Positions 1 through 12,003 of a stretch of DNA of 64,000 nucleotides are shown piece by piece (within the stretch, counting starts at the first letter, position 1; each line of letters starts with the position of its first letter). The notes under the pieces were generated by a model, which saw only the letters and a list, made by a program, of their open reading frames with translations, searched no databases and had not been told where the DNA came from. Origin of the DNA: Cheiracanthium punctorium (taxonomy: Eukaryota; Arthropoda; Arachnida; Araneae; Cheiracanthiidae). The DNA lies in contig JAWZYV010019487.1 in NCBI GenBank assembly GCA_038373885.1, forward strand, positions 434,001 through 498,000, read 5' to 3'. A program made the translations under genes and the position numbers.

Positions 1-20
1 CTTTTAACGTATTCCTAACG

Positions 21-67
21 TATGTAATATAATATGTTATATTACTTACGTCATATTATATTACATA
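21..67. repeat. Perfect 16-bp inverted repeat with 15-nt loop
   Basis: Arms TATGTAATATAATATG (21-36) and its exact reverse complement (52-67) enclose 15 nt. This could be an AT-rich cruciform or the end of a foldback element. No gene is nearby. Confidence 0.7.
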
Positions 68-349
68 CTGTCATTAAAAATTGAGTTCATAAGTTAAATA
101 GATGTTGAGAAAAAGGAACACAAACCTATATAATCACTTGTTTCGAGGAAATCCGCTTTAAAGTTATTTAGATGGCGCATAAAGTATGAAGTGCCTTGGG
201 GAAATATAAAAATTTGTAATACTTCTGTTTTTCCGATAAAAAAGTGTAATATATCGTTAGAAAGGTAAAAGTTAAAGTATTTTTAATGAAATAAAATGTA
301 AAATCCGATTTTTTGACCAAATTTTAACTACCAGGTCCCTTAAAAGTAG

Positions 350-396
350 TTCAAAATTAGGAGTCTTCTAGTCACTAAGAGACTCCTAATTTTGAA
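350..396. repeat. Perfect 16-bp inverted repeat with 15-nt loop
   Basis: Arms TTCAAAATTAGGAGTC (350-365) and its exact reverse complement (381-396) are separated by 15 nt. They would form a stable hairpin on either strand. Nothing around it suggests a gene. Confidence 0.75.
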
Positions 397-486
397 CCAG
401 GAAATTCGTATTTGTAAGTAGCTGACTAAGTCAATCTTCTTTCCACTAGCACTCAATGAAATAGTAAAAGTTTCCTTTCTAACATA

Positions 487-641
487 ACTGTGCCGCACAG
501 CCAGCTGCATCGAAAAAGGGTATCTAGATCTGCGGCACGCGATGAACGTTTCGATCTTCCGCCATCTCGCTGGTAGTTAAGTGCAGCGATGGCAACGGCT
601 GCCCTTTTTTCAGCATTGGGAAACGGTTGCGCCTCAAAGGG
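487..641. mobile_element. Truncated piggyBac-like (TTAA) MITE
   Basis: The stretch matches the inner and right parts of the elements at 21395-21767 and 58132-58586, sharing ATCTAGATCTG, GGCACGCGATGAACGTTTCG and CCCTTTTTTCAGCATTGGG. It ends TTGCGCCTCAAAGGG directly before TTAA (642-645). The left end is missing. No transposase is coded. Confidence 0.65.
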
Positions 642-645
642 TTAA

Positions 646-2954
646 GGCTTATATCATATTGCCTACTTTCATTATTTTCCGGCATCATATAGTCACATGA
701 ATTCTTTAAAAATAAATCAATAAGTATTAAAAGCTTCTAATTTTGTTTCCGCTATTCAGATACGGAAACAGCGCATTAAATAATTAATCATAAACTAATT
801 TTTAAAAAGTTAAATGAAGGGTTTCTAAATTTTAAATCTTTTAAATATTACTTTTTCATGTAATATACAGATAAAGCTTGTTGTGGAGACAATTCAGCAA
901 GCAGTCGGGAAAAATGTATTTTTGAAATAATTAATGCAATACCATTCAAAAAGGACAGAATATTGAAACTCAAAAATTTAAAAATCACTCAAACACAAAA
1001 TTATAGAAGGGAAAATTATATTTTTAAGGTCTGCACTCCATACGCTTCAACCTTTGGTCACTTAAAATAAGTAATTTTACATTCTATTTTTAGTCGTGTT
1101 ATATTTACAAAAGCAACATTGCAGCCACTTAAGCTCCTAGATTAATTCTAAATTCAAAGATTCATGAAAACGAAAGTTTTGGTAATTTAGAGAAACTATT
1201 CCAAAAAAATTTAAATCGCAAAAGTAGCGATTGTACTTCCTCAATTTGAATCATAACGCTGAAATTGACAGCATGTGACAACTCTTTTACTCTGTTAGAG
1301 CAGTTATCCGAAGTTGAGAATTCTAGAATTCTACAAATCTCTCGGAGAACGTATGCTTTTTTTTTTTAAGTAGCGAGATTTTTTCTAGGTTTTTTATTCT
1401 TTTATTCTTTAATTACTTTATTACTTTTTTACGTATTTGTACAAATTTACAAGCCGATTGGTCTAATGATAAGAATTTTACTACATTTCTTGTGTAAAAC
1501 TTTTTAATAAATCTCAAAAATGAAAACACATTTTTCGTCTACGATATAGTTGCGACAATTTTAACTTCTTTCTTACCATTATAGAACAGTTTCCTAATGT
1601 AAAAATACCAAAAATTTGCTAAAAATCAATTAACTAGTGGGTTTTCAGATTAAAAAATATAGCGCAAATTTCTATCTATATTCTTTTACTTAAATATGAA
1701 AATTACAAGTCAATTTTTCTATTGGTGTGGATTTTATTAAATTCTTTTGTACAACTTTATGATTGTTTTGAAGTAATGGCAGTGAAAGTTTTCCTTTCGC
1801 TTGGAACGAGCTGAAATCTTTAGAGTCAGTGAGTCACAGGCCAATATAACAATGTATTAGTAAAAAATAGATTTTCAGGTATATTGAACATGAAACTGTA
1901 AATGCCTCCTTTTCTGCATTTATTCTAATAGTACTAGAAACCAGTTTAACGTGCTTAAAGATTTCTAGTAAAAAAAAAGCACATGTATACAACTAATTTT
2001 ATACCAAACAATTTTAAGTATAAGAAATTTCGTACTTTTTTAGTAATAAGTTTTAGTAACAGTATATACTTCTAAGGACAGTAAAGAATATACATACCTT
2101 CTGTTTGAAAAGCTCCTAACACATGCCATACTAGTAAAATATTTCTTAAAAGCATTTTCTTTTCCATTTCTTTAATCACAGCTAAGTGTTAATGGCTTGC
2201 TGTATGTTAATATTTAAACGCTATGTAAACCAAAATTGATTTTTAAACATAAGGCGATATGATAGCAAATATGATACAAAGCGATATGATACAAAGCAGA
2301 TATGATATATGCATTGTTCTGTTACGATAACAAATTGCAATCACAACCGATGACAATACCAGATTATTTTTAACTTAATTCAGAGATAGTTTATTTTTAA
2401 ATAGATGGTAGCAGTACTCAAACACGTGTATGGGTAATATGCATGGTGTAATCTCAGCTCACATTTTTTTTTACTGATGTTCAAAGAAAACTTTACAAAT
2501 TTTTATTTATTTTACGAAGTAAGTTTGATAAGATTCTCTTTCAGTGTTTCAAAAATATTTTTTAATGATACCCTGCTTACTACTAAACACACATTCAGTC
2601 ACAATAACCCTGGCTTTTCTTAGAAATTTAACTTTCTTTCGTGCTAAAAGCATGTCCAAAACCTTAAAATGAACACATCTATTGTTCATGCACTTACTTT
2701 TATACAATTTTCTTGGATAAAAAATGGGCACATTTATGACCATTCTCTTGAAAATAATACGACCTTTAAGGGGTTAATAAATCTTCAGGGGATACGTTGC
2801 TTAAATTGACAGTTAATATAAACTCACAAAATTTTTAATATCCTTTAAAACATTTAAAAATCTTCAACATCCTCACTTATTATTTACACTTGACTTTTGA
2901 AACTTCACTATTTAAACAGATATTGCTTTTTTATAATACGGATGTAACTTCCAG
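646..2954. other. Intergenic, no feature seen
   Basis: AT-rich sequence with short poly-A and poly-T runs. No coding stretch with a recognisable family, no tRNA and no clear repeat was found. Confidence 0.5.
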
Positions 2955-3108
2955 ATTGATGTGATAGATTATTTACTTGAAGGCAAGAACTTTCAGGATC
3001 ATGCTTCTGCATTTTTAACTTATAACATCAATAATGATTCTGTAACACCACTGCTAGTGAAACTTGCAAATCCAGCAAATATACAAGATTACATCTCTAA
3101 CAGAATAG
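2955..3108 (+). CDS. Isolated GMC oxidoreductase exon, paralogue of exon 6; possibly a pseudogene relic
   Basis: The stretch follows ACTTCCAG and is followed by AATAG/GTAATG, so both splice sites are intact. It is 154 nt, exactly the length and phase of the sixth exon of the minus-strand gene (42586-42739). It encodes 51 open codons, 37 of them identical to that exon by eye, including GKNFQDH, NNDSVTP and NIQDYISNR. The motif DLPVG is changed to YLLEG, losing the Pro. No exons 7-10 on the plus strand were recognised between here and 34 kb, and no exon 5 in the 2.9 kb to the left. It is either part of a second gene on the opposite strand, mostly off the left edge, or a duplicated exon no longer used. 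The homology is sure; whether it is expressed is not. Confidence 0.75.
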
Positions 3109-3689
3109 GTAATGCTTCATTATCATTTATTAATTTGAAATGGTATTTATTCTATCGTGTTTGGGCTCTGACTTAAATAATATCACTCGGGCTTTGAAAA
3201 ATGAGCCCGAACTCATCTCTTCTGTTCACTACCGTAGATCATGCAGTCCTTCTTTCTGCCTCTCTCAAAAAATAATTAATTTTGGGGACCAGTTTGAAAT
3301 GTTTACAGTTCGTTCATCACCATTTTCGAACTATCTTTTCCACGTTCTGTTTTTCTCCAAGCTACTGTAAAAACTTGATTTGTTTGCAAATGTAAATTGG
3401 GGCGCTCTCCTACTGCATCAAGGACTTTGAAAGCATTAAAAAACATATCGCCTGCTGTCTCATTTATGCTTATGTCGTGCTTTTATAAACACCTCACTTT
3501 TTGGTGGCCAAGGATAAAGATAACACTTGCCGGTCTATTACTATTTTTTTTGTTCTTGTATCTTCCCATCCTTACCTGCTTACATAGGAGAAAGGTGTGT
3601 TGTATGATTAAACATAGCATGGTTGTACTGTTTGTTTGAAAATGGCCTTTCAACGACACCAAAAATCATTCCCAGCGGCTCACTGCTGC

Positions 3690-3930
3690 ATAGGCATTTC
3701 TAATTTGTTGCAACCAACAAGTGAAGTCCGCCAGCAGAAACGAACGGACAAGTAGTTTAGTTAGTAAGGAAAGGCCGAGAATTTTTGAGACGCGGACCTG
3801 CAACATAAACCCTGAACGGTGCGATTGGGGTTAAATCTTTACTCTTTCACCAGAAATCCCAGTTGGCATGTAAAATGTCAAGGTTTAAACGTAATAACGA
3901 GAGTCGAATTCCTCTTTCCCGTAGATTCTC
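3690..3930. repeat. Unclassified repeat, copy 1 of a direct pair
   Basis: It matches 5490-5718 in the same orientation with roughly 75-80% identity by eye. Shared blocks include ACGGACAAGTA, GAGACC..CCTGCAAC, TTAAATCTTT and CACCAGAAATC. No terminal inverted repeats were recognised, so the class is unknown. Confidence 0.6.
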
Positions 3931-5094
3931 GTCAGGAGAGCAGATGATTTTCAAAGGCAATGATAGTATAGCTTAGAAAGGTTTGAAGGCACCGGCATAT
4001 AGCAAAAGTCGACAAAGTTGTGAATTTTCTTTTTAGTTTATCATCAAAAAAGGCCCAGATACTCATATAAACTTCACGATAACTGCTTTATTTCGCGAGA
4101 ATTTGCCACAGCCTACGAATTTAAAATTGGAATAATTTGTCTTTATCTGAGAGTAATTTTAAGTCAGTTTTCTTTTTAAAAAATCATACTAGTTTTTCTA
4201 CTTGTTTTCCATTTATAGGGGTTTATTATTTTCTGTTTTATTTATTTGTTTTATTTTTATGTACACCATTTCCTTTCTTTCTCCCGAATTTTCGTGTAAT
4301 TACCAGTTAGGACCCCTTTAGAAAGACCGCTACGGAGGGCAACACACCCATGGGCCTACATCTCACATGTGGATAATCTGCCACAACACAACACACAAGT
4401 TTTCTTCTCTTGTCCTCCTTTTTGCTTGTTTACATTTCTTGACTGGAATCTTTTCTTTCGCTCGTGTTTTCTGTATACTTTCTTTTCAGTTCCCTCTTCT
4501 AGTCTTCCAGTCAGTGATTGACTTATATAAGCACTAAGAAAGATTGAAAATGTTTCGTTCGACACGGTTTTACAGCTTGAAAAGGAACTTTTATGGTGTT
4601 ATTTGAGAAATTTCTAAACATTTTAAATGTCAGTTATTTTGACTGTTTTTTGTAGAACATCCAGAGTTTAGCGGGGTCCGAACCCGAGATGATACTGTGT
4701 GTTTAGTGTTCGGCAATGGCTTGTGCGCCAACCCTTCCAGCTGAAATGTCCCTTACAGAGAAATGCAATCCCACTTTAAAAAGTGCTTCAACAATACTAA
4801 TAACGAATCTCGCTGAACAATGTAGAGCGCTCCTGTATCAGAACCGAATATACATCATAGCTTTTCAGTTTTGTGGCCACAATAATGGAAAGCTCAAATA
4901 GTGCATAAGACATATGTCTTGTGCCAGACAGTGGCATGAGCGATAAGCCAGTCACTGCTTAGCCAGCGTTCGGAGCTTCGTACATAGCGTACCATGTACC
5001 GCGTACCAGCTGCCATTGTCTTTGTAAAGCATGCTCTACTTCGCAAGATTACGATGGATCTGAGATCGAGGTAGTGTACATGTCCATATATTCG

Positions 5095-5300
5095 CTTTCA
5101 GTGAAAGCTTTGCCTCGAGTTCAAGATTTGAGTTCGACGGCGGCGACCGAAAGCAGACGGCGAGGTTCGACGGCGGTCGAAGTAAATAGCGTACATACGG
5201 CGAAAGCCTATGTACGGCGCTATATACTTGCGTTCAGTAGGTCTGTTGGAGGAGGTAACCGGCAGTGATGGGAGTTCTGTTCTGTTACTGTGGCCAGAAA
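5095..5300. other. Locally CG-rich stretch
   Basis: CGG and CGA triplets recur in an otherwise AT-rich region; TTCGACGGCGG occurs twice, at about 5132 and 5166. An imperfect hairpin built on TACATACGGC / GCCTATGTA lies at 5188-5224. Short open frames exist on both strands, but none resembles a known protein. Confidence 0.4.
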
Positions 5301-5489
5301 AAACCATGATGCAATGGAGTCAACTGGTCACTGATTATTGCTTTCTGCGCAACATGCACAAAAAATTCTATTCATTGACTTGCAGGTTTCAGTGCAATGT
5401 ACTCACTTCAATAGTTTATTAAAATTAAATTGTGTAAAATTATTTTTCAATCTTACCTTTCCAAGACTCTGCGTCATGGAATTGGTAGG

Positions 5490-5718
5490 ACATTTGTTTC
5501 GACAAACAGGTGACGTCCACGAACAGTAGCAAACGGACAAGTACTTTAGTTGGAAAAAAAAGACCAGGAATTTTTTCGAGACCTGCAACAAAAGTCTCTT
5601 TTGTCCGGGACGGCGCCATTGGCGTTAAATCTTTCACCAGAAATCTCAGTTGGAATGAAAAATGTTAATGCTTGAACATAATAACCAGAGCCGAATTCCT
5701 CTTCAACGTAGATTCTTC
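5490..5718. repeat. Unclassified repeat, copy 2 of a direct pair
   Basis: Partner of 3690-3930, sharing ACGGACAAGTA, TTAAATCTTT, CACCAGAAATC and GCCGAATTCCTCTT, with several small indels between copies. Confidence 0.6.
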
Positions 5719-7609
5719 ATCCGCATCCCTCTTAGATATTTTAAAATTTCTTAAATGTAGAATCCTTCGAAGAAATTTACCTTAACCAGAAATTTTATGT
5801 TTTTACTTTTTTTTAAGCCTACATTTAAGCTAAGCTTTTCTGGTTTCCAAAAGCTGAAAAGTTGGGCAAATGTGAAAAACCTGTATTATGCAAATCGTTA
5901 CTTTCCATGAATGGTTTTTACATGGCTCTGAAATTGTGAAATGTGCTCTTCTTTCCTGCAAAGCGTTCAAACAAAAAGTTAATGAAAGTTAATGATGAAA
6001 ATTAAATGATTAGTTTAAAAAACCAATTTATTCGGATACCAAAATATTCTGTGAATTACCTTTAATCCACTTGCTCAGCAGCAGACTTAAAAAATCAGCC
6101 AGTCTGGCCTTTACCTATACAGTGGTGGCTTTTCTTTAGCTTTCCCTAGTGAAATCACTGTCAGACACTTACTTAACTTAGTTTCAAGATTTCGAAAAGC
6201 TGAGGAGCATGTGCCTCACCGCCACAGTATGGAAGAGTAGACCCTGTAAATTTGGCCCCTTTCAAGGTATCACACTGAAAAAAAAATCTGAAAATTGTTT
6301 TTCAATGGATGGATCCATCCGGATCTAGAATGTCTACCCCCACTGTTAGTATTTGCACATTATGAAAGAAAAATTTTTCTTCTGAAACTGCCCTAGATTT
6401 GAAGGGAAAGTTTTTTAGAGAAAATACAATCTTGACATCTTGTATGCAGTCATATTTCATTTTGCTTTTATTCAAATATTGTTAGCTACACTTTTTCTAT
6501 AATTTTTCTACATTCTGTCTGCAGCCAATGTGATTTACATAATATAATAATGAACCAACATTGCAACAATTTTTTTTTTTGAAAAATTTTTGTTTTCCAA
6601 ATTTAGTATTTTTTTCTTCCCGAGAGAGACGGGGATGGGGTGGAGGGCTGTCCCCATCCATTTTATAGCTTCCTAAAATATTAATAACAGCATTGTGGCA
6701 GACTACTCCAGTGTAAAAACAATTTTCATAAATAATATCATATTATAAAAGCATCTGTGTTACAATAGCTTTTATCTTTAAAACAAAAAATCAATATTTT
6801 GCACAAATGACAAACCTTCCAATAAAGTCCTCAAGAAAACTAAAAGAAACATGTTGAAAAAAAAATTTCGATTTATCCTGAAATACAGTAAAAATGCGTG
6901 TATTTTAAGCATCAAACAACGTAATCGGATAGATCAATAAAGGAGCTCTACAAATACTTTTTGAAGTAATGCCCACTTAATTGTATATTTGACAGATTTC
7001 TGTGACATATACAAGCTATAATATTGTCTAATGTCAGTTAAATTCCCGAATGATACGTGACATTTTGAGACATATTGAGGGACTTATAAAGTTCGTAAAG
7101 TATCCAGATGCTTCATAAAAAGAAATTTGAAAAAGCGCAAGCACGTTATATTTTTTATGAAAGACAAGGGAAGTGCTGTCATTTGAAACGACCATACATG
7201 TTAGGAAATATATTGATGTATATATTTTTAAAAGAGGTGTTAAAGTAATTATTTGCAGGGATAAAATCTCAAAACAGTTTATTACAATTATAGTAAAAAG
7301 TTGAATACATTTATGAAAACTGTTTTTCCCTTTCTTCTTTCTCAGAAGCCCTTCCGAAGAAGTCGTAATTTGATTAAAAAAATATTTGAACATGTCTTAG
7401 ATTATTTACCGTCTATTGTAACTTATATGCATTAAAAATACAATTCTAAAATATGTGCCGCAAACAAAAAATTTTGGCATGTGGAAGCTAAACATTATGT
7501 GTAAATGTATTTTTTGTATTGCTAATGATTTACTAGAACAATAATTATTGAAATTTAGCCAACTATTCTTATATTTTTCAATGACGTGTATTAATATTTA
7601 TCTTTAATT
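5719..7609. other. Intergenic, no feature seen
   Basis: AT-rich sequence. A 119-codon open frame on the minus strand (7034-7393) has low-complexity, AT-driven composition and no recognisable domain, so it is not called a gene. Confidence 0.45.
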
Positions 7610-7809
7610 ATCAGTATAATACTGCTTATTTTACGTATTATTCCTACTTGTCTACAGTTTTATTTCGTTTATACATTGTGCTAATTTTAATGTCACTTCC
7701 TCTTTATTTTTCTCAATGTATTATTTTTAGCACTTAATCTATATTTTCTATATGTATATCTCATTATATATTGCTGCTTATGCGAATTTATATAAGAGAT
7801 TATTATAAA

Positions 7810-8783
7810 CTAGCCGCCTCCGGCGACCAGTTGGTTCGCCATTTTTATAAATCTTGTTCGGAGAGAATCCTGTTCCTCCCCGGTCTTCCTTGTCACTGAA
7901 GTCTCTCAGATTATGGATGGAAATTAAAATTAAGATGGTTACAAACAGGAGCGGCCCTAGGGTAAGTGGCGCCCCTGCTATTGTAAAAAAGACGCACCCT
8001 TTTATGCGCTACTGAGTTTTTGAGTTCGAAATGACGCCCCTTCGAAGCCGGCGCCCAGATGCGATGCTTACCGTGTCAGGCTGCCCTGGTTACAAAATTA
8101 AGATGGCTAAATGATAAAAACCCACAAAAAGGTACAAATTATTTTCGCCCTATATTCATTCTGAAGAGCTTCTGGATATATTGGCCTTTATCAAAAAAAC
8201 GGAAAGAAAAAAATAGTAAGAAAATCTGAAAAACTTTCAGATTTTAAATACGGACTAAAGTGCTATATATTAAAAGCGTACTATAATCCATAGGTCTTCC
8301 CTATTTTTTTTCCTTATTCCGTTAAGTTGGAAAGTATATCATTATTCATGAGTTTAATTGAACACAATTAAAATTGATATTTCTAACATCCTTTTTCCGG
8401 ATGTAGCAGACGATAAATTACGCCAAGCGCTAGAATCACATCTTCTCAAAATCGTATATCAACCATTTTATTTTTCGCCAAATTAAAAAGTTGTGCATTT
8501 ATTTTCGGAAAACTTCCAAATCCCATTTTTCTTTTGAGTATAAAACATTTGATTCCTGCTCTGATTTCAAATGCACAAGATATTTTAGTTAAAAAATAAC
8601 CTTACAAATAATCTTAAAAAAATCGTTATTCTTTCATTTTTACTTCAAGAGTCTGAATCATTTAATGAACTTGCCAAATATGGCAACCTAGATATACTTA
8701 AATTCTCACTTTTCCCACTGCGGGGTTACAATTGCGAAATGGCGAGAGCAAAAATGACCCTTTTGCGACACGTTTATTATCGA
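7810..8783 (-). mobile_element. Helitron-like 3' part, left unit of the Helitron block
   Basis: On the minus strand the segment ends in a short CG-rich hairpin (CGCC..GGCG) followed at once by GCTAG/T, the typical non-autonomous Helitron 3' end. Part of it (about 8395-8765) matches 56040-56385 inside another Helitron-like unit. Its 5' end is not visible; the next unit's CTAG begins at 8784. A hAT-type MITE sits inside. No Rep/helicase coding sequence is present. Confidence 0.5.
7946..8088. mobile_element. hAT-type MITE with 8-bp target duplication
   Basis: This 143-bp element begins CAGGAGCGGCCC and ends in a partly matching inverse, GGCTGCCCTG. It is flanked by an exact 8-bp duplication GTTACAAA (7938-7945 and 8089-8096). 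CAGGG-type ends plus 8-bp duplications are the hallmark of hAT elements. It has no coding capacity. Confidence 0.65.
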
Positions 8784-11309
8784 CTAGCTGCGTGCCCGTT
8801 CTTCGCACGGTAGGAAACGAAAATTTTCCTTACATGTGTAATTCGAAATTATTCGTGATGTGGAATTAAAAAAAAAAGAGCAAACTTATTTGACTCTTAA
8901 TGTAAAGTTTGTGTCATGAGTACTAACCTGATCATTGCAGTATAATGACTCAAAAACTACGTCAGTGTCATTCACTATCAAAAAAGTGGAAAGCTTAATG
9001 GTTTGCAGAGAACTCCTGGGTTTCAAAATGTCTTATTTCTACATAATACTGTTTTTTAGGCTCAAGTTGTAGCATTAAATACCTAAGACACTACATGAAA
9101 TGGAGCACCATTTATTTCTTTCCGAACATGTACCATATAAGGAAAGTATTGTAATCATGAAAAAACTCGACTTCGAGATTTTGGTGTATTTACACGTTTT
9201 GAGGTCTCCTGAATTCATTTATGCTATTTTCAAGAGATTTTTTAAAAATAGCTGCGCACCCGCTCTTCATACGGGAAGAAGGGAATATTTTACTACTAAA
9301 ATCATATCTGCGTGTGACAAAACAGAATTTAATTTTTTAAAAAGTTCAAGTAATCTGCTCTGTTGAAATTACTGCGGGATATATTAACGCAAATTAGAAT
9401 TACTTTTCATTTAGTTGGTTGTAAGACAACCGTTGAAAAAAGATAACTACTTTTAATTTCATGAAATATTTATTAACGTGGTACACTGCGATTTATTCAT
9501 ATTATCTTTACAAATCTAATAATACTACCTATTACGTACATTAATACTATCTATACTCGCTTCTCCCTCTTCAAGGCTCCCTTAAAAGAAATAGCTTAGA
9601 TTATTTGGCCTCAATGGGATCTTTTGATTCTGTGGCGATTCTTTGCAATTTACGCATTAGCATAAATAATAATCATTTCACATAATGGTTGCCATTAAGG
9701 AAACTCTCCATATATATTTAATTTATACATAGTTTTATAAGATTGGCGTATTTAGCGCCGCAAACCATTTCATCTTACTGTGGGGAGAAAATATCCAAGG
9801 GGTGTCATTTTAAATATCCAATAGCGATATCTTTTATATCCTCCATAGTCCTGTCTCCTGAAAAACATCAAACTTTGTAATCTCGAGGAGCTACTTATTC
9901 CCATTTTAATTGTGACAGGGCGTTAGAGTTGCAGAGTTTACAAATTTCACGCATTTTTTTTTATTTATGACGTCACTGTTTGACTGCCGTAAAGGATACC
10001 CCAGTAGATTGAGGGAGTTAATTTCGATATTTCGCATAATTGTTTTCAAACGGTATCATTAAAACTTTGCGTGACCTTTATGGAGGAACGTAATTCAACG
10101 TTAAAATAAAACTATACTCGCAACCTGCATGCGTATGTTAGGCAACGCCTGCGCTAAATTAAATGCCAAAAACAAAAATAATAAAGAGAAAAATTTTAAT
10201 ATATCGCGCTTTGAAACTTTTAAAATGTACATTTTCAGCGCCGTGAAAACATTTCCATTTTTAAATAAGCACCGGATTAAAATACCACTTCTAATAATAA
10301 TAATCGTGAATTTCTTAGTTTATTTCTACAGTCAATTTTAATCAAAATATCGTTTCCCTGTGTTGAAAATAGAGCTGGAATAAATGAGTTAAAATTATGG
10401 CGTAATTTTTACGTATCTTAAAGCATTTGACGTCATAGATCCTCACTTGCGAATTGAAATTCTGATATCCCATTTAAAAACTCGATTGGTTGAAAAAACC
10501 CTTTTTTCTAATCCTTTATGTGGCAACAACCGAACATAAATTCTCGTGCCGTGATCGCAATGTAATGAATGGCGTAAGATCGCGTTGATGCTATTAAATT
10601 CTAAACATTAGGCTGCATTAAAATTCGTAAAAAATCATCTAATTTAGATAATTTTTTCGTTTTTATTTTAAAAGAGGGAGAAAAGAATGTTTCACGATTT
10701 GTCAGAATATCTAAAAGTTATGACGGATAGAATTCAAGATGCGACAGTTTTAAAATTGTTTAACGAAAAAAAATCGCGAAGCAGATGTTTAGTAAAAAAA
10801 TTCCTAAAAATCGGTAAATCATGTTACGTATTCAGAACAAACTGTTTTTAAAAGAAAATTTCCTCCTCTATCCGATGATACAAATGCCGTTTTGCTGCGA
10901 GCGTAATTTCCGCCGTTATTACGAATTAGGTGAGAAAAATGCCAAAAATCGCATAAAACATAAAATTAAAAAAAATCTAGGTCGAATTTTGAAAAAATCG
11001 CTTCGAGGTGCACAACTACATATTTACATCTTCCCGAATACCAAATTTGGTGTTTCTAGGTGTAGCCGTTTGTCCGTAACGCTGCCGACAGACACACACA
11101 CACACAGACACACAGACACCTTCTTTTATAATAAGTAGAGATATATCCTAAAATAATTCGAATTCCGAAAAAATTGCTTCGAGGTATGTCAGGACCCGCT
11201 CTGGAGAATTTCCATACAAAATTTGGCAGGTCTACGATCACCTGTCTAGGAGCTACGCGAGACACAGACAAACGGAGTAACATTTTACAGTCTGTTTTAT
11301 TTATATAGA
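8784..11309 (-). mobile_element. Non-autonomous Helitron, apparently complete
   Basis: On the minus strand it starts TCTATATAAATAAAAC after an A and ends with hairpin CGTGC..GCACG, then CAGCTAG before T. These are Helitron hallmarks: 5' TC, 3' hairpin plus CTAG, insertion between A and T, no target duplication. It is homologous along most of its length to the units at 50886-52695 and 52696-54501. About 140 bp (9102-9235) matches the flank of the tandem-repeat elements and looks like an insertion. Short CA-rich tracts lie near 11094. No helicase is coded. Confidence 0.65.
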
Positions 11310-11957
11310 TTATACTATTTGTTCATTTTCTGATACGATTGTACTTTTTGGTATTAGTACTTCTTAGTCTTCGTTGCTCTATCCTTTTTAATCGCATCTT
11401 TGACCATGCTGATGTATGTGATCATTTTTTCAATACTTAATTTAACATTATTTTTTATTTTGCTTATTTTTTGTTTTCGTCCTATCTGTTTATACTTTTA
11501 TTTCACATAGATTCTGTGCAAGTTTTAATGTCAGTTCTTGCTCATTAATTACTGTTTTACTGGGTGTATTATTTTTAGTACCTTAGACAAGTAGGCCAAA
11601 GGTGAGAAGAGACGTATAAAAAATAAAATTTACAATTGCCGGGACTCTCATTAGGTGCCACACACAACATATTGTAAATATAAAGAAAAAATAGTAGGAT
11701 TTCGGTAAGTGGCCTATAAATCTTATAAATCCACTACAGAAATCCGCTTCAGAAACATGTCAACACCACAGACATTTCTTTTTTAATTTTTAAAATTAAT
11801 TTTGCATTTTTTTAATGTCGAAAGAATAGGAGCAACTTCAATGTAGCTCTCTAAACGATGAAAATACGAGAAAAATACTGAAACATATTTTCTAAAACCA
11901 AAGAAGAAAAAAAAAATCAAATAAAAATCAAATAAATAATTACCTAAATTATATATA

Positions 11958-12003
<46 letters not shown>

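Noticed and set aside
4660..4700. tRNA or SINE on the minus strand near GGTTCGGACCCC
   Set aside because: Only a B-box-like sequence; no A box at the right spacing and no cloverleaf pairing.
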